DNA of 64,000 nt from Gentiana macrophylla (GCA_026214975.1 CM047806.1:101572239-101636238), one strand, 5' to 3'; shown: positions 45,713 through 58,627, counted from the stretch's first letter. Made by a program: numbers and translations. Notes: generated from the letters alone by a model not told the origin.

Positions 45713-46519
45713 TTTCGTAAACACATACGTTTCCGAATAGCAAACTAGTTAAAATACATGTTACTCCTATAAGTGTAAACACAAAACCAACACTAACTAC
45801 TCGAATTTAAGATATAAAATCCCAGTATCACATTGGGGTCATACAACAGGGATGTGAACTTTTGTAAGGACTAACCAATTGCAAAAATCTTGATATAACG
45901 TTATACCCCCACACCCCATCCATTCAACATGGAGGTAATTTTATTTTATTTTGAGAACTACGGGAGGTGAAATTTTTATCCACAAACAAATATCAACTAT
46001 CATGTCATTAACGTTCATAAAAATCCAGCACATTCCAGTTGATTAAATCACATATATAGTCAAAGTACACCAAAATGAACTAATACATGACTAACTTTAC
46101 ACTTCACACCACCACTACCATTTCACATAAAAGGCCGATGACAAAAAAAAACAAAAATAGTTCAATAACCAAAACATCCAAGATATTCACAACATATTTG
46201 TAGCCAAACACTAATAACAACCCAAAAAACAAAAGGACAACAACCACCCAGTACTAGCATTAATGATCTTTTTTTTCCCTTTCTTCTCATTCCCAACAAT
46301 TAGGTTTATTTAAGACAGTTTCAAGTTTTTTTTTTTTTTCCATCCTTCCACTATTATTGAATGTGAAGTGTAAAGCATGGTCTGGTGTAGCCACCAGCTG
46401 TTGGTGAAGGAGCCCTGAAATTGATTCTTGTTTGTAAATCGAGAACATGGTAGTTGATGTGTTGGTTTGAGACATTTGGAGCTGCCGGAACATTGATGGA
46501 CCAGTCCGTTGAGGGCATA
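45713..46519. other. Intergenic stretch without recognised content
   Basis: AT-rich sequence before the LINE. A poly-T run lies at about 46328-46340. No supported gene. Confidence 0.45.
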
Positions 46520-47411
46520 ATCTTGGAAAATATTGCTAGTTGTCTGGCCTTCAAGGAGATCTTGGAGGGTACCTTCTCTCCCTTCAGGTTTAGCAAATCT
46601 GGTCCATGTCTTTCTCACCTTCTTTTTGCAGATGATAGCAACATTTTTCCTCAAGCAAATCAGGCAAATGCTAATGAAGTTATGAGAATTCTTAACTGCT
46701 ATGAGGAGCTCTCAGGCCAAAAAGTTAACTTGTCTAAGTCTAATGTCTATTTTGGAAAGAATATGGATCCTAATGTGCAAGAAGCTGTTATTCAGGTGCT
46801 TTCAATTACTCATGGGTCTACTCGTGGGAAATATCTTGGCCTTCCTTTTATGGTTGGCAGATGAAGATATGACATTTTCAAATATATCAAGGACAGGGTC
46901 TTGAGGAAACTAAATAGCAGGAAAACCTTATACCTAACTGAAGCTGGCAAGGAAGTTCTTATCAAGGCAGTCATACAGGATATCCCTACTTACATAATGC
47001 AATGCTTATGCCTCCCTAAAAGATTGCTGAAGGAAATTCTTTGTATGGTTAGGAACTTTTGGTGGAGCCAAAATCCAGATAAATCCTCTATTTCCTGGAT
47101 CTTTTGGGATAATATTTGCACTCCTAAAACCATAGGGGATTTGGGCTTTAAAGACCATGGGACTCTTCAATACTGCCCTGTTAGCTAAACAGAGCTGGAG
47201 AATATTGAAAAATCCTCACTCCTTGGTGGCATCTATTCTCAAATTCAAGTACTTCAAGAACAAGAACTTTCTCTGTGCATCTGTGGGCGCTAAATCCTTC
47301 CTTTATCTGGAGAATTTTGCTTATTGGACAAGAGCTACTAAAAGAGGGATTCAATGGACTATTGCTGATGGTGGAAAAGTTGATATCTGGGATGACCAAT
47401 GGATTCCAGTT
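46520..47411 (+). pseudogene. LINE reverse transcriptase, 5'-truncated (first part)
   Basis: Plant L1-type LINE RT. Blocks seen: FSKSGPCLSHLLFADDS (the catalytic FADD form of YADD), CYEELSGQKVNLSKS, GKYLGLPFMVGR, LTEAGKEVLIKAVIQDIPTY, MVRNFWWSQ and ADGGKVDIWDDQWIPVE. The frame breaks near 46862 and 47186. The N-terminal half of RT and the endonuclease are absent, as usual for 5'-truncated LINE copies. It is cut at 47411 by an LTR element and continues at 55040. Confidence 0.9.
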
Positions 47412-47416
47412 GAGCC
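47412..47416. repeat. Target site duplication GAGCC, left copy
   Basis: GAGCC precedes TGATGACGG and recurs at 55035-55039 after CATGTCATCA, marking the insertion into the LINE. Confidence 0.95.
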
Positions 47417-49224
47417 TGATGACGGTCAAATTATACCCGTAAAAGTCATCAACGTTGACCTTAAATCGAGATTAATAATATATATTTCATATTAAATTAC
47501 ATGTTTATATTTATTATTTAATGTTAAGTGATTATTAATATGATATTTGGTATTTAGCCGTTTTTATTATTTAAAGCCGATTTATTGTGCGATAATTATT
47601 GATTTTGCAGATCACAACAAATCGAGAGGATTAATGTCATTCAATCAATGGATCTCAAGATAAGGAAGGAAGAAAATCGGAGCATTAAGTGGAAGATTAA
47701 TCGGATCAACATGCAAGCGTGGAGTGGGGAGCAAGATAGACGAGAAAAACGATTAACGTGTGCAAATGTTAGGTTCGGTCGACCGAGCCTATAGCTTCGG
47801 TCGACCGAGTGTCAGCTCTCGGTTGACCGAGTGTCAGCTTCGGGGCGGTTTTCGGCTTTACTCGTGTTTATCTTCTAGAACCACCCTAAGTCGGCAAAAA
47901 ACTCTATATAAGCAAGCAGCTACGAGAATTGTAATATACACCTTATACACCTTGAGTACCTTAGAATATCATTCAATAAAATCATTCTATCTTTATTCAA
48001 TGTAGTTTATTGATGGTGTTTCCAGAGTTTAAGGGCTGCATTATGTAAGCCTTTATTTTCTGTTTCTTTTATTTTAAGTAATTAATCCCTCCCAATTATG
48101 CTTTATCGTTTGAGTTAGTTAATTCATAGCTAGATGATGTAGATCTAGGCTATGACGTTAGGGATGTGGCGAAGCCTTGTTTATGAGGATCCCATAACCT
48201 ACGTCATATGTTTAATGTCTATTCATGAATCTGCTTGGTTTAATTAATGTGTATCTAAGTAGTTTATATGATTTCTTTACGATGTACTGTTTAATCTGTT
48301 CTGTATGATGAAACGCTGAGAAATATATTCTAGGATGTAATCTGGGGACGAAATTGATTCGGGTGACCGAATGAGTTCACTCGGTCGACCGAGCCCACCT
48401 ATTCGGTCGACCGAGCCTGCTTTTATCCGTTAAATAGCCACGCCTTTATGGTTAGGTTAACTTAATAGAATTTATTATCTCGTTAGGTATGGCCACGGCT
48501 ACGTTGCTCGTCGATTTTAATTAGCGTCACGATTAGGAAATACCAATATAGGGCTCCTAGTTCGGCTCACGAACGATCTTTCGGGACTTTCAAATGAGAT
48601 CTAGGTAGGTTTTGTATTAGGGAATTGACGTCACCTAGTTATACGTAGTTCGTAAACTAGCATGAGACCTAAAAGGTAATTGTTAGTTGGGCGAGGCTTT
48701 GAGCGATCGTTTAGAAAATGCCTAACCATAGGAATGTTGCCTGGGCGAGGTGTACGGTTAATATCGGCATCCTTAGAGTCGTAGCGTGTGAGTTATATGA
48801 GATGGAGGCACCAAAAGCGAAGTCACGTAACAATATCACGGTGATCTAGTGACCTACCGGTGCTAAGTCAAGTTGAAGAGGATGACTCCGTAGCCAATCT
48901 AAAATAAGATACAAACGGATTAACAGTTAATAAGTTCAGTTTATTATATAAATTGTCTAGGTCCAAACGATAAAGACTATAATTGAGGAGGTTAATTACG
49001 TTGTGTCGAGTCGTGTCTTTACTTTTCTTGTCTTATGTTGGTCGTAGACCGCCTTTGTGTCCTTGGCATGAATGATTAATTGTTTATATATGAAATGATC
49101 CACAATTGGTTCCCTGTGGGATCGACCTTGATTCCCTGTAGCTATACTACGATGGGCCTAGTCCTCTTGCTAGTATTGGTTTATGGTGGTCAAGTATATT
49201 ATAACCTGATTGACCATGTCATCA
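47417..49224 (+). repeat. 5' LTR of LARD-like element
   Basis: 1808 bases, TGATGACGG to CATGTCATCA. A TATA box (CTATATAAG) lies near 47900. It contains several copies of the palindrome CTCGGTCGACCGAG or one-base variants, near 47775, 47798, 48380 and 48400. Confidence 0.93.
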
Positions 49225-49230
49225 AGTTTT

Positions 49231-49248
49231 TGGCGCCGTTGCCGGGAA
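49231..49248 (+). other. Primer binding site, Tat/Athila type
   Basis: TGGCGCCGTTGCCGGGAA lies six bases after the 5' LTR. This is the site commonly found in plant Tat/Athila elements. Confidence 0.9.
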
Positions 49249-52200
49249 CCAACGGTCAATTTTATATATAAATAATTTTCTTATTCATGTCAAGTTTTCT
49301 TTTTTAGTCTGCTTTTTTACTTTTGAGTCCTCTGGTTTCTGCGCTCAATCTGAAAATTCCAGTTCTCTTAAAATAAAATTAAAAAAATAAAATTTTTTTA
49401 TTCGGTCGACCGAGAGACCTCATTCGGTCGACCGAGAATTTAGAATTTTGTTTTGTTTTGTTTTGTTTTGTTCTTGTTCTGCTCGCTTTTACGGTTTACG
49501 ATTTGTGTTTTCGAGTGCGGAATTTCGGCGTGTCTGCTTATCCCAGATGTTTAATCCGTAGGTCCGATAGCGGCATGGGAAACCATGTTAAAATCGATCT
49601 ACGGTCTGTTTTGTTTTTCTTCTGTCTGCAGAAACCAGGGAAGCAATAATCTGAGTCAGTAATTTTTTCGCGGGCGCTGAGAAAATAACCCAGCAAACAT
49701 GTGGAGTTACGAATCTAAGATGGGAAAAGCGATGGAAGCAATACCTTTAAAGCACCAAGATAGCTCCGAAAATTTTTTAAAGGCTTAAATTCTTCGTGGT
49801 ACAATGTTGAAGGCAAGGTACTACCTTTTTTTGCTTATGTTTTACTACCTTTTGGTTTTTTTGAGCATAAGTTAGCCTATACATGAACCTTAGCATGAAT
49901 CTTAGCCGGGAGTTGGTTTGTAAGATTAATTTTATTAGTGTCGAAGGTTTTGCCCCATATCTGTCTCATCTAGAGGGTGTAGGGAAGCATGTAGTCGTTG
50001 AAAGGAAGCAGTGAATAAAGAGTTCCTCGTAGTTCTATTAAAATCTCTTTGTCCTATGCATGAGATTGCTTCTATCGGCAGGGAGCAACAAATTGTGTAG
50101 TTTAAGCATTCACAATCTAAAGAAGACGTTGAGTTTTGAGAGAACACCATCTTCTGCTTTCGTTGAGTTTTATGGTAATGGCTTCTCGGTGAACCCACCT
50201 TAAACAAAAACGAGATTACGCTTTGGGTGACAATTTAGAAATCGAAGACTCTTAGTACATTGGTTCGGAAATGGTTTAACCATGGCTGGGCGAGTTCAAA
50301 CGAGCTTTGGCTCAATCAACTCCCCTCCACGTGTGATGTGCGTTCAGTGATTCGACAAGACTTAGCATAGCCGATAAGCCTTCGGCTAAACGGGGCTTAT
50401 CTTGACGGATTGGCCTTCGAATCATCACATATGTTCCAACGAATAAGGCGGCGTAGGCTAGCCTACATAACCGGCCTTATTCGAGTACTTTGATTCATTG
50501 TTTCTTATTGTCAAGGCCAAAACCGTAATTCTAACCAAATTCACTAATTCCTAAAACGAGCCGAGGTAAGAGCTTTGTATAAATGGTATGGATAAATGTC
50601 GTTTCTGGGTCTCACAACCAAGGGAAGGGTATTAATCAAAAGCGACAAGCCACCTCTAATAGTGCTCGGAGGGTCAAAATCAAGCGATCCAAGAATGATA
50701 ATTGACAAGGATAATTTTTTTGGAACGTCGAAATGAGGATTTTAAACTCGTAACTACTTCTTTAAAACCCTTAGGATTTCTTTTTAGGATTTTAGGTTTT
50801 GTTTTCTTTGAGTCAAATAAAAGTAACGTGACATATGTTGAGGAGGTTTTATTTTTCCGTGTTCCGATGGCCATTGGGCTAAGGATGTGCAAAACTTTTT
50901 TACTCGATATAGGCCACGTGAATTAGAGTTTCTTAGGAGAGTCGAAAATTGCTAAAGAAAAGGAAATTTAGCAATCAACCTTAAGATGGAAGCATTAAGA
51001 GAGCTTGAGAATTACTGAAAATGTAACAGAGAATGATTGGTGTGAACAAGAACAATTTTGGTCAACTTCCAAAATCTTTTAGAATGGTGATCCAAGTGAA
51101 AATTCAAAGTGGTGCGCAATTCATTCTGCAACTATCCTTATCTTTCCCTTTACACTTTTTCACCTTCAAACTTTTCGATCCTCTCACCAATCTACCCCAA
51201 CAGTTCACATTTCTAACCATTCTTTCATCGCCTCTCTTTCTTTCCATCCGTTTCACTCTCCCACCCAATCTCGATGTCTTAACCATTTTCAACCCACCCA
51301 TAAACACAATTTCTTACCCACCCTTTATCTTTTCTTCCCAACCTTATGTGTATCTTTTTCTAAACCCATCATAATCTCAACCTCCATTTTGTTTACAAAA
51401 TACCTTTGTGTTGCGGAATTTGAAATATTGCTCAGCGTTAATGATTATCTTTTATCATTTTGATTTTCATGATCCTAGTTGGGGTAAGTGTAGCTCTGAC
51501 CCTAGCTAGATTTTAAAGGTTTTTGGTTCGTTCAAAGTACAACTTATCTTTCTACCGGAAGTTTTAAATTTCACATTTTTTCCGTCTATTCCGGCATTTC
51601 TAGATGATCAGTTTTGTTCTGAACTATCACACCGATCCGACCTTGTTGATGACGGTTATGACTTTTACGTGATACATTGGGTTATTAGTAATTTGAGGAG
51701 TAGCTACATCTCCCCTAAGTTGTTGATATCCAATGCAAGCGAGAAGTTTATCGTTAAGTATTTGATTTTATCTTTAGCCAATAGGTCGCATTCAACTGCT
51801 TATACCTTACCAAGTTTCTCTTCTCTGGATTGAATACTTTTTCGATCGAGTAACCTCGTGTTTTCCCACGTCGGGTAATGCTTTTTGATCTTTGTCTTCT
51901 CCACCCGGTTTTAAGAATAATTAGGCGGTGGAGGTTGTAGATGAAGACTACCATCTTTCGTTGCTTGTTTATTTTTCTTTCTATTTAGTATTTTTCTTGT
52001 CTTTGGTTGTATAAAATAAAGTGGCTTAAAATGTTTTTCGGTATTCATACCTAATTACTGCCACATTATTTTATAACATCCAAAGGCCTGATATTTTACG
52101 GTTTCGTGGAGTTTGTCTGCTTATACAGGTTTTCACTTGCTTCTCCACAATGTGCTGAAATTTACTCCGATGTTATGCCTTTACTTGAGAGCCGTTTCCA

Positions 52201-53200
52201 GAGCTAAGTCTTCTTCTTAACTTCTCATTTATTTTTGTCATTGAGGACAATGCCATGTTTAAGTGGGGGGTAGGAGACTTAGCTATGTTATGTTATGATT
52301 GAAATTTGAATGAAACGGTAGAAAAATTAAAAATTTGAAAATTTGAATAAATACCATATTATTTATCTCGTACCCTTAGAATTGTGAATTTTTAGCAAAG
52401 AATTAATAGGAAATAACCCAAGTTTCATGAGTACGTGATCATTTTATACTTATGTTAAGTAAATTTAAGGATATTCATGCCCGTTTTTGCAAGTAGTTAT
52501 TTATTATTCAATTACTCAATAAATGAATCGAGTTATACCGCGCAATTTATAAAAAAATTGAAAATATTGTGTACATTGCGTAGATGATTGGTTATGTAAG
52601 CTTAGTGTCAATATCTATCTGCTGATGTATTCTTATCTTCTAGCCACAAAAGCAGAGTAATAAGCTTGAGACGTACCTGTGTTTTAGCAAATGTTAAACA
52701 CTGGGCTTGTAGTAACATTACCAAAGTAGCCCGCGCTTGTGGTAATATTCGATGCTATACATGATCTAAGATAGGGGATACTTTAAAAGTTTTCTTCCTT
52801 GAGATTGATAGTATTTGAAAAATGTGAAGATATGAAAAGAATATTCAACTCTTTAAGAGGCTTTGAGTAGTACTCGGTCTCCAAGTCCAAAATCCCTATA
52901 GATACGCTCTTGCTTATTGCTCTAGTGCTCTAACCATTGCGAGGCATAAGAAGTATGAATGTTGAGGTTGGTAGGTTGAGATTGCGAAGTTAGCATAAAC
53001 TCTGATCTTGCCACGAATATATAAAACTAAATGCACATGCACACATCACTTCGATTCATAGTCGAGAGTGAATAATGGATATCTTATGAGCATGACTAGT
53101 ATGAGTTGACTTGAGTTTCTTGTGTAAGTATGATTTGACCATAGAAAATGTTGTCTTGGGGAATGACTTATTGATGCTTTGTTCGGGACGATCAAAGTCT
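49249..53200. other. Non-gag-pol interior of LARD-like element
   Basis: Two more palindromes TCGGTCGACCGA occur near 49402 and 49422. Open stretches include 51033-51374 (113 codons, proline- and phenylalanine-rich) and 51510-51833 (107 codons, no Met; includes HRSDLVDDGYDFYVIHWV). Neither is recognised. A purine run TTTAAGTGGGGGG at about 52258-52270 duplicates the real polypurine tract. Confidence 0.5.
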
Positions 53201-53214
53201 AAGTGGGGGGTAGT

Positions 53215-55034
53215 TGATGACGGTCAAATTATACCCGTAAAAGTCATCAACGTTGACCTTAAATCGAGATTAATAATATATATTTCATATTAAATTACAT
53301 GTTTATATTTATTATTTAATGTTAAGTGATTATTAATATGATATTTGGTATTTAGCCGTTTTTATTATTTAAAGCCGATTTATTGTGCGATAATTATTGA
53401 TTTTGCAGATCACAACAAATCGAGAGGATTAATGTCATTCAATCAATGGACCTCAAGATAAGGAAGGAAGAAAATCGGAGCATTAAGTGGAAGATTAATC
53501 GGATCAACATGCAAGCGTGGAGTGGGGAGCAAGATAGACGAGAAAAACGATTAACGTGTGCAAATGTTAGGTTCAGTCGACCGAGCCTATAGCTTCGGTC
53601 GACCGAGTGTCAGCTCTCGGTTGACCGAGTGTCAGCTTCGGGGCGGTTTTCGGCTTTACTCGTGTTTATCTTCTAGAACCACCCTAAGTCGGCAAAAAAC
53701 TCTATATAAGCAAGCAGCTACGAGAATTGTAATATACACCTTATACACCTTGAGTACCTTAGAATATCATTCAATAAAATCATTCTATCTTTATTCAATG
53801 TAGTTTATTGATGGTGTTTCCAGAGTTTAAGGGCTGCATTATGTAAGCCTTTATTTTCTGTTTCTTTTATTTTAAGTAATTAATCCCTCCCAATTATGCT
53901 TTATCGTTTGAGTTAGTTAATTCATAGCTAGATGATGTGTAGATCTAGGCTATGACGTTAGGGATGTGGCGAAGCCTTGTTTATGAGGATCCCATAACCT
54001 ACGCCATATGTTTAACGCTCATTCATGAATCTGCTTGGTTTAATTAATGTGTATCTAAGTAGTTTATATGATTTCTTTACGATGTCTTTGCTTTAACTGC
54101 TTACAGTATGATGAAAACGCCGAGAAATATATTCTAGGATGTAATCTGGGACGAAATTGATTCGGGTGACCGAATGAGTTCACTCGGTGGACCGAGCCCA
54201 CCTATTCGGTCGACCGAGCCCTGCTTTATCCGTTAAATAGCCACGCCTTTATGGTTAGGTTAACTTAATAGAATTTATTATCTCATTAGGTATGGCCACG
54301 GCCACGCTTGCTCGTCGATTTTAATTAGCGTCACGATTAGGAAATACCAATATAGGGCTCCTAGTTCGGCTCACGAACGATCTTTCGGGACTTTCAAATG
54401 AGATCTGGTAGGTTTTGTATTAGGGAATTGACGTCACCTAGTTATACGTAGTTCGTAAACTAGCATGAGACCTAAAAGGTAATTGTTAGTTGGGCGAGGG
54501 CTTGAGCGATCGTTTAGGAAATACGCCTAACCATAGGAATGTTGCCTGGGCGAGGTGTGCGGTTAATATCGGCATCCTTAGAGTCGTAAATGCGTGTGAG
54601 TTATATGAGATGGAGGCACCAAAAGGCGAAGTCACGTAACAATATCACAGTGATCTAGTGACCTACCGGTGCTAAGTCAAGTTGAAGAGGATGACTCCCG
54701 TAGCCAATCTAAAATAAGATACAAACGGATTAACAGTTAATAAGTTCAGTTTATTATATAAATTGTCTAGGTCCAAACGATAAAGACTATAATTGAGGAG
54801 GTTAATTACGTTGTGTCGAGTCGTGTCTTTACTTTTCTTGTCTTATGTTGGTCGTAGACCGCCTTTGTGTCCTTGGCATGAATGATTAATTGTTTATATA
54901 TGAAATGATCCACAATTGGTTCCCTGTGGGATCGACCTTGATTCCCTGTAGCTATACTACGATGGGCCTAGTCCTCTTGCTAGTATTGGTTTATGGTGGT
55001 CAAGTATATTATAACCTGATTGACCATGTCATCA
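53215..55034 (+). repeat. 3' LTR of LARD-like element
   Basis: 1820 bases, very similar to the 5' LTR. Differences are single bases, short indels and one dense cluster at 54083-54120 against 48281-48315, where CTG/CAG words are exchanged. Confidence 0.93.
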
Positions 55035-55039
55035 GAGCC

Positions 55040-56492
55040 AAACTTCAAAATTACAATAAGGAGCCTCTATAGACCCTACAACTCTGTGGACTAACTGATC
55101 TCAAACAATGAATAGAATCTGACACTTCTTAAAAGTATTTTCCAACTTCATGAGATTGAAGCTATTCTTTCTATTCCATTTTCAAATGACAACATCCATG
55201 ACTCTCTTCAGTGGCACTATACAAAAAATGGTGTCTACAATGCCAAATCCGGCTATGGTCTTGCACTGAAATTCAATCTATGGGGAAAAAAAGGCATGGA
55301 GAGACATACAGTACAAAAATAGTCAATGCTTCTTGGGGTTACCTTTGGACATTAAGTGTTCCACCAAAGATTAAATCTTTCCTCTGGAGAACAGCCTCTT
55401 CTGCGCTTCCAATTGGAATAAATATCAAAAACCGATGAATTACTTCAGGCTCTTGCCTTTTTTGTCAATCTATTAAAGAATCTTGGAATCACTGTCTTCT
55501 GGAATGATTGAGTCAATGGACTCTTTTCCAATCATTCTCGTCTATTCTAAAGCACCAACATCATACTTTCCTTGATTTATGCAACCTGCTCTCAAATCTG
55601 GATCCCTCTGATGCAGCCTTCTTTTGTACCAACCATTGGTTCATTTGGCTGGTGTGTAATCGTTTTGTTTTTTTTATGGAATCCACCCCTTAATCAATAG
55701 GATCTATAATCAATCACAGTCCTTCCACAAAGTCTATCTCCTTGCTGTGGAATCGGATGATCTCTCTTCTGCATTGGCTCATATTCCTCTGAAATGGACA
55801 AGACCTATTGGGAACTCTGTGAAATTCAATGTAGATGCAGGCTTCATGCACGGTCATGGATCTGTGGGTGCTTTAATCCGTGACCATCTAGGAAACCTAA
55901 TTTCTGCCTTCTTTTTTGATTGGGTCGATCACTTCGGTGGAACATGCGGAGCTCACAGCCATCTTTGTGAGTCTAAAAGCAGTTGCGCGTACTTGGAGTG
56001 GTTCAATAATGATATAATCCGACTATCTCAACTCTATAGAAAGGATTGCTGATGAAGAAGAAGATTGCACTGGCCTGGGCTCTCTCATGGCAGACATTAG
56101 ATCTTTGAAGTGTCTCTTTGCTAGTTGTTCTTTCGGTAGTGATACATGCACAATACGTTTATGCACAACATGTGCACTGCACATGATCCCACCATTGATT
56201 ATGGTGAAATCTAAATCAATTGATGTGTCCCACACATTATTAATGTTGAGATCATGTATAGTGAGACATGTTGTGCATAAATATGTTGTGTATGTATCAT
56301 TTTTCTTGTTCTTTTGACTTTGTTAATCGGAATTGTAATGGTTTGACAGATGCCTTAGCCAAATTAGGGTTTTCCTTAGCTGAGTATCAACATAATTTCT
56401 GTAATTGGGGTTCTAAAACCACCCAACTCTGTTCTCTTTTGTCTTATTCATGGATAATAAATGATTGTTCTTTTCCTTTCATAAAAAGGTAA
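55040..56492 (+). pseudogene. LINE zinc-finger and RNase H region (second part)
   Basis: Continuation of the LINE after the LTR element. The zf-RVT region reads WTLSVPPKIKSFLWRTASSA, then CLFCQSIKESWNHCLLE. The RNase H region reads PLKWTRPIGNSVKFNVDAGF, GSVGALIRDHLGNLISAF and, after a MITE insertion, DFVNRNCNGLTDALAKLGF (DALA motif). Frame breaks are frequent. The RNase H domain is usual in plant L1-type LINEs. The 3' end and poly-A tail are not clearly seen. Confidence 0.85.
56139..56300. mobile_element. MITE inside the LINE RNase H
   Basis: About 161 bases with imperfect inverted ends of 33 bases (TGATACATGCACAATA and, on the other strand, TGATACATACACAACA, followed by TTTATGCACAACATGT in both). 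It separates the RNase H core from its DALA motif, so it inserted into the LINE. I could not fix a target duplication, so the superfamily is open. Confidence 0.75.
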
Positions 56493-57867
56493 CAATAGAG
56501 TTACTCCTTCAAATCTACATTATGTTTACACTCAAGATAATCTTGTGGTTGTCATTGTTTCAAGTTTTTTTATAAGTGAAAAGTGAAAAATATGTTGTGA
56601 GATAATAATGGTATAAAAATGATGTAAACTTGAGATAGTAAACCTATCACTCTCCAAACAAAAAAGGCTTCAAATTCAACCGCTTCATTTTCTGACACAG
56701 TAGGCCTTGGTGGTAAAATTGTTGGCATTTGTATCTCATTGTTAACATGCATAAGGAAAATACCAACCGTTAATGTAATGCTTTAAACCTACTTGGGTTG
56801 GATCGGGTCCGACCGGGTCAGGTCATTCCTACTACGTTTGTTTATGTACATACATATAATAATGGTTTTCTATTATTATTATATATTGTTTGTTTAACGA
56901 ATCAATTATGACATTGTATATATGATAACGTTCATAGTGTCAAACTGTAATAGAGAAATCATAATATTGAATATGGTTGATGAGATCTCGAATCACTTTA
57001 AATTGTCTGATACTTAAATATTTCTAGTCGTATGTATTATTAAACGGTAGACTAGCACGTATTAGATGTCTTCTATCTTGTGAAGGTAGTGATAGATCTC
57101 ATCTATCGAAGTGTAAAGACACTTGGACTGTACGTGGACGTGTATTAGAGAATGCGTACGTTAGATTGACCCACTTACTTTATTAAGTGTCGCACTATGT
57201 GGTGATTGTGTAATTATCCTTAGACCAGAGTCTCCATAACATCACGGTGTGGATCATCATGTTTTGACACTATTGAGGTTTCCCCTAGCCACGGGGTGAT
57301 CATGTGGTAGTGATTGAGTATGATATTGAAGCATGCGTAAGATTTATGTCGCTTGTCCGAAAATCACGTATCCTAATAGTAGGACTGAATATCTGAAAGC
57401 GCCTTCTTATAAAGAATATCTTATTCTCAAAAGCCTTTGCAAAGCGGAAGTAATGAATTTCTTCAAGAGAGTAAGATATCAAGATTATAATATACGGTTG
57501 TTAATGTTTTGACATTCGAGCTACGACCATATGGATATTCTAACACCGATATAATTCTATTTATACGGGTCAATCCACTTGTCTCTTCCGATGATTGGGG
57601 GTCATGACGTGTTGTTAGACGTTGATCATAATCGTTAAGTACGAAGGGCATTTTGGTAAATATACTTTGTGCTTTTGGCCAACATATTCGGAAGCCTATC
57701 GGTCACACACACAAATGAACAACGAGCCGAAATTAAATTGTGGATATAGTGATAACAAAATGAGAAACTATTTATCCGGAAAATAAAGTATTATAGTGAT
57801 AAATTAATATTGTCGTATTTATTTGTGTCTGGACTAGTCGGCAGCCTTCGTTCCGTATTCCTTTTAC
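56493..57867. other. Intergenic or LTR-like stretch
   Basis: 56493-56800 may hold the 3' untranslated part of the LINE. 57010-57740 has the even composition of a copia-type LTR but no defined ends. No coding sequence is supported. Confidence 0.4.
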
Positions 57868-58345
57868 AGGACATGAGCATCCAACAGATTCTAAGGTTTC
57901 GGACTTGTTTATTCCCAATTCCAGAGTGTCGGATGTGCAACGGGTTTAACAATTGTTTCGTCCATTGGAATCTGATGCTATCTTGAGGACCACCATTGCC
58001 CCAGGAGAGCACTCGGATCGGCGGATCTAGCACTACAATCGTAAGAGAGTTTACATTGTTCGTTCAGGGTACTTTCTGGCCTTATCACTTTACCGACCAG
58101 TATCTGTGGTTAGGCCGACTACTTCGGTAGGGGAGAGCAGGATTTGGAGGAGCTATTGGCAGCTTCTTGTGCAGCCGTGTATTCAGCATTTCTTGTGGCA
58201 CTGCCTTAATGATTATCTCGCTATCGGCCATGGGCTGAATATGAGGAACATGGGTGAGGTGTCTGTTTGGCTTGTGGAGAGACATTGAATACGACGAGGC
58301 GTGTAATTTTTGAATGCCAGATGGCGGATAGAATAGGACAGGTGT
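57868..58345 (+). pseudogene. LINE relic, zf-RVT region
   Basis: With two in-frame stops the reading gives VSDLFIPNSRVSDVQRV, RTTIAPGEHSDRR, VYIVRSGYFLALSLYR and RSYWQLLVQPCIQHFLWH. A CxxC-like end appears after a frame change (GETLNTTRRVIFECQ). This is the region after RT in plant LINEs. It is a different copy and subfamily from the LINE at 46520. Both ends are missing. Confidence 0.8.
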
Positions 58346-58627
58346 CACTTGATATATATTTAAGTAATATAATACAAATATATTTAATATTAGATATTGA
58401 CCATATATATCATGGAAATATTTACTGTAAGATATTATATGTTAATGTGATAAATTAATTAAAATAATTTGTTTTTCTTAATCCTTATTTTATTGGGAAT
58501 CGGTTTCTTAATCCAAAACCTAAGTAGGAAGCGGATCCCAAGCCTTTTGGGTCAAGCAAGAGGCGCCATTTACACCTATTTATAGGTAGGGGGTGTCAAG
58601 TTCCATTTCATCACAACATGAGACAAA

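Larger units (their letters stand above)
47417..55034 (+). mobile_element. LTR element without gag-pol (LARD-like, Tat/Athila-type ends)
   Basis: A 7618-base element with LTRs at 47417-49224 and 53215-55034. The primer site TGGCGCCGTTGCCGGGAA is at 49231-49248 and the polypurine tract AAGTGGGGGG at 53201-53210. The primer site and the phrase TTGAGGACAATG near 52240 are typical of plant Tat/Athila elements. The 4-kb interior shows no gag, protease, RT or integrase on either strand, so it is a large non-autonomous derivative. It must be mobilised by proteins of a related element. Confidence 0.9.

Noticed and set aside
51033..51374. 113-codon proline- and phenylalanine-rich frame
   Set aside because: Composition follows a pyrimidine-rich strand bias; no domain, no other support.
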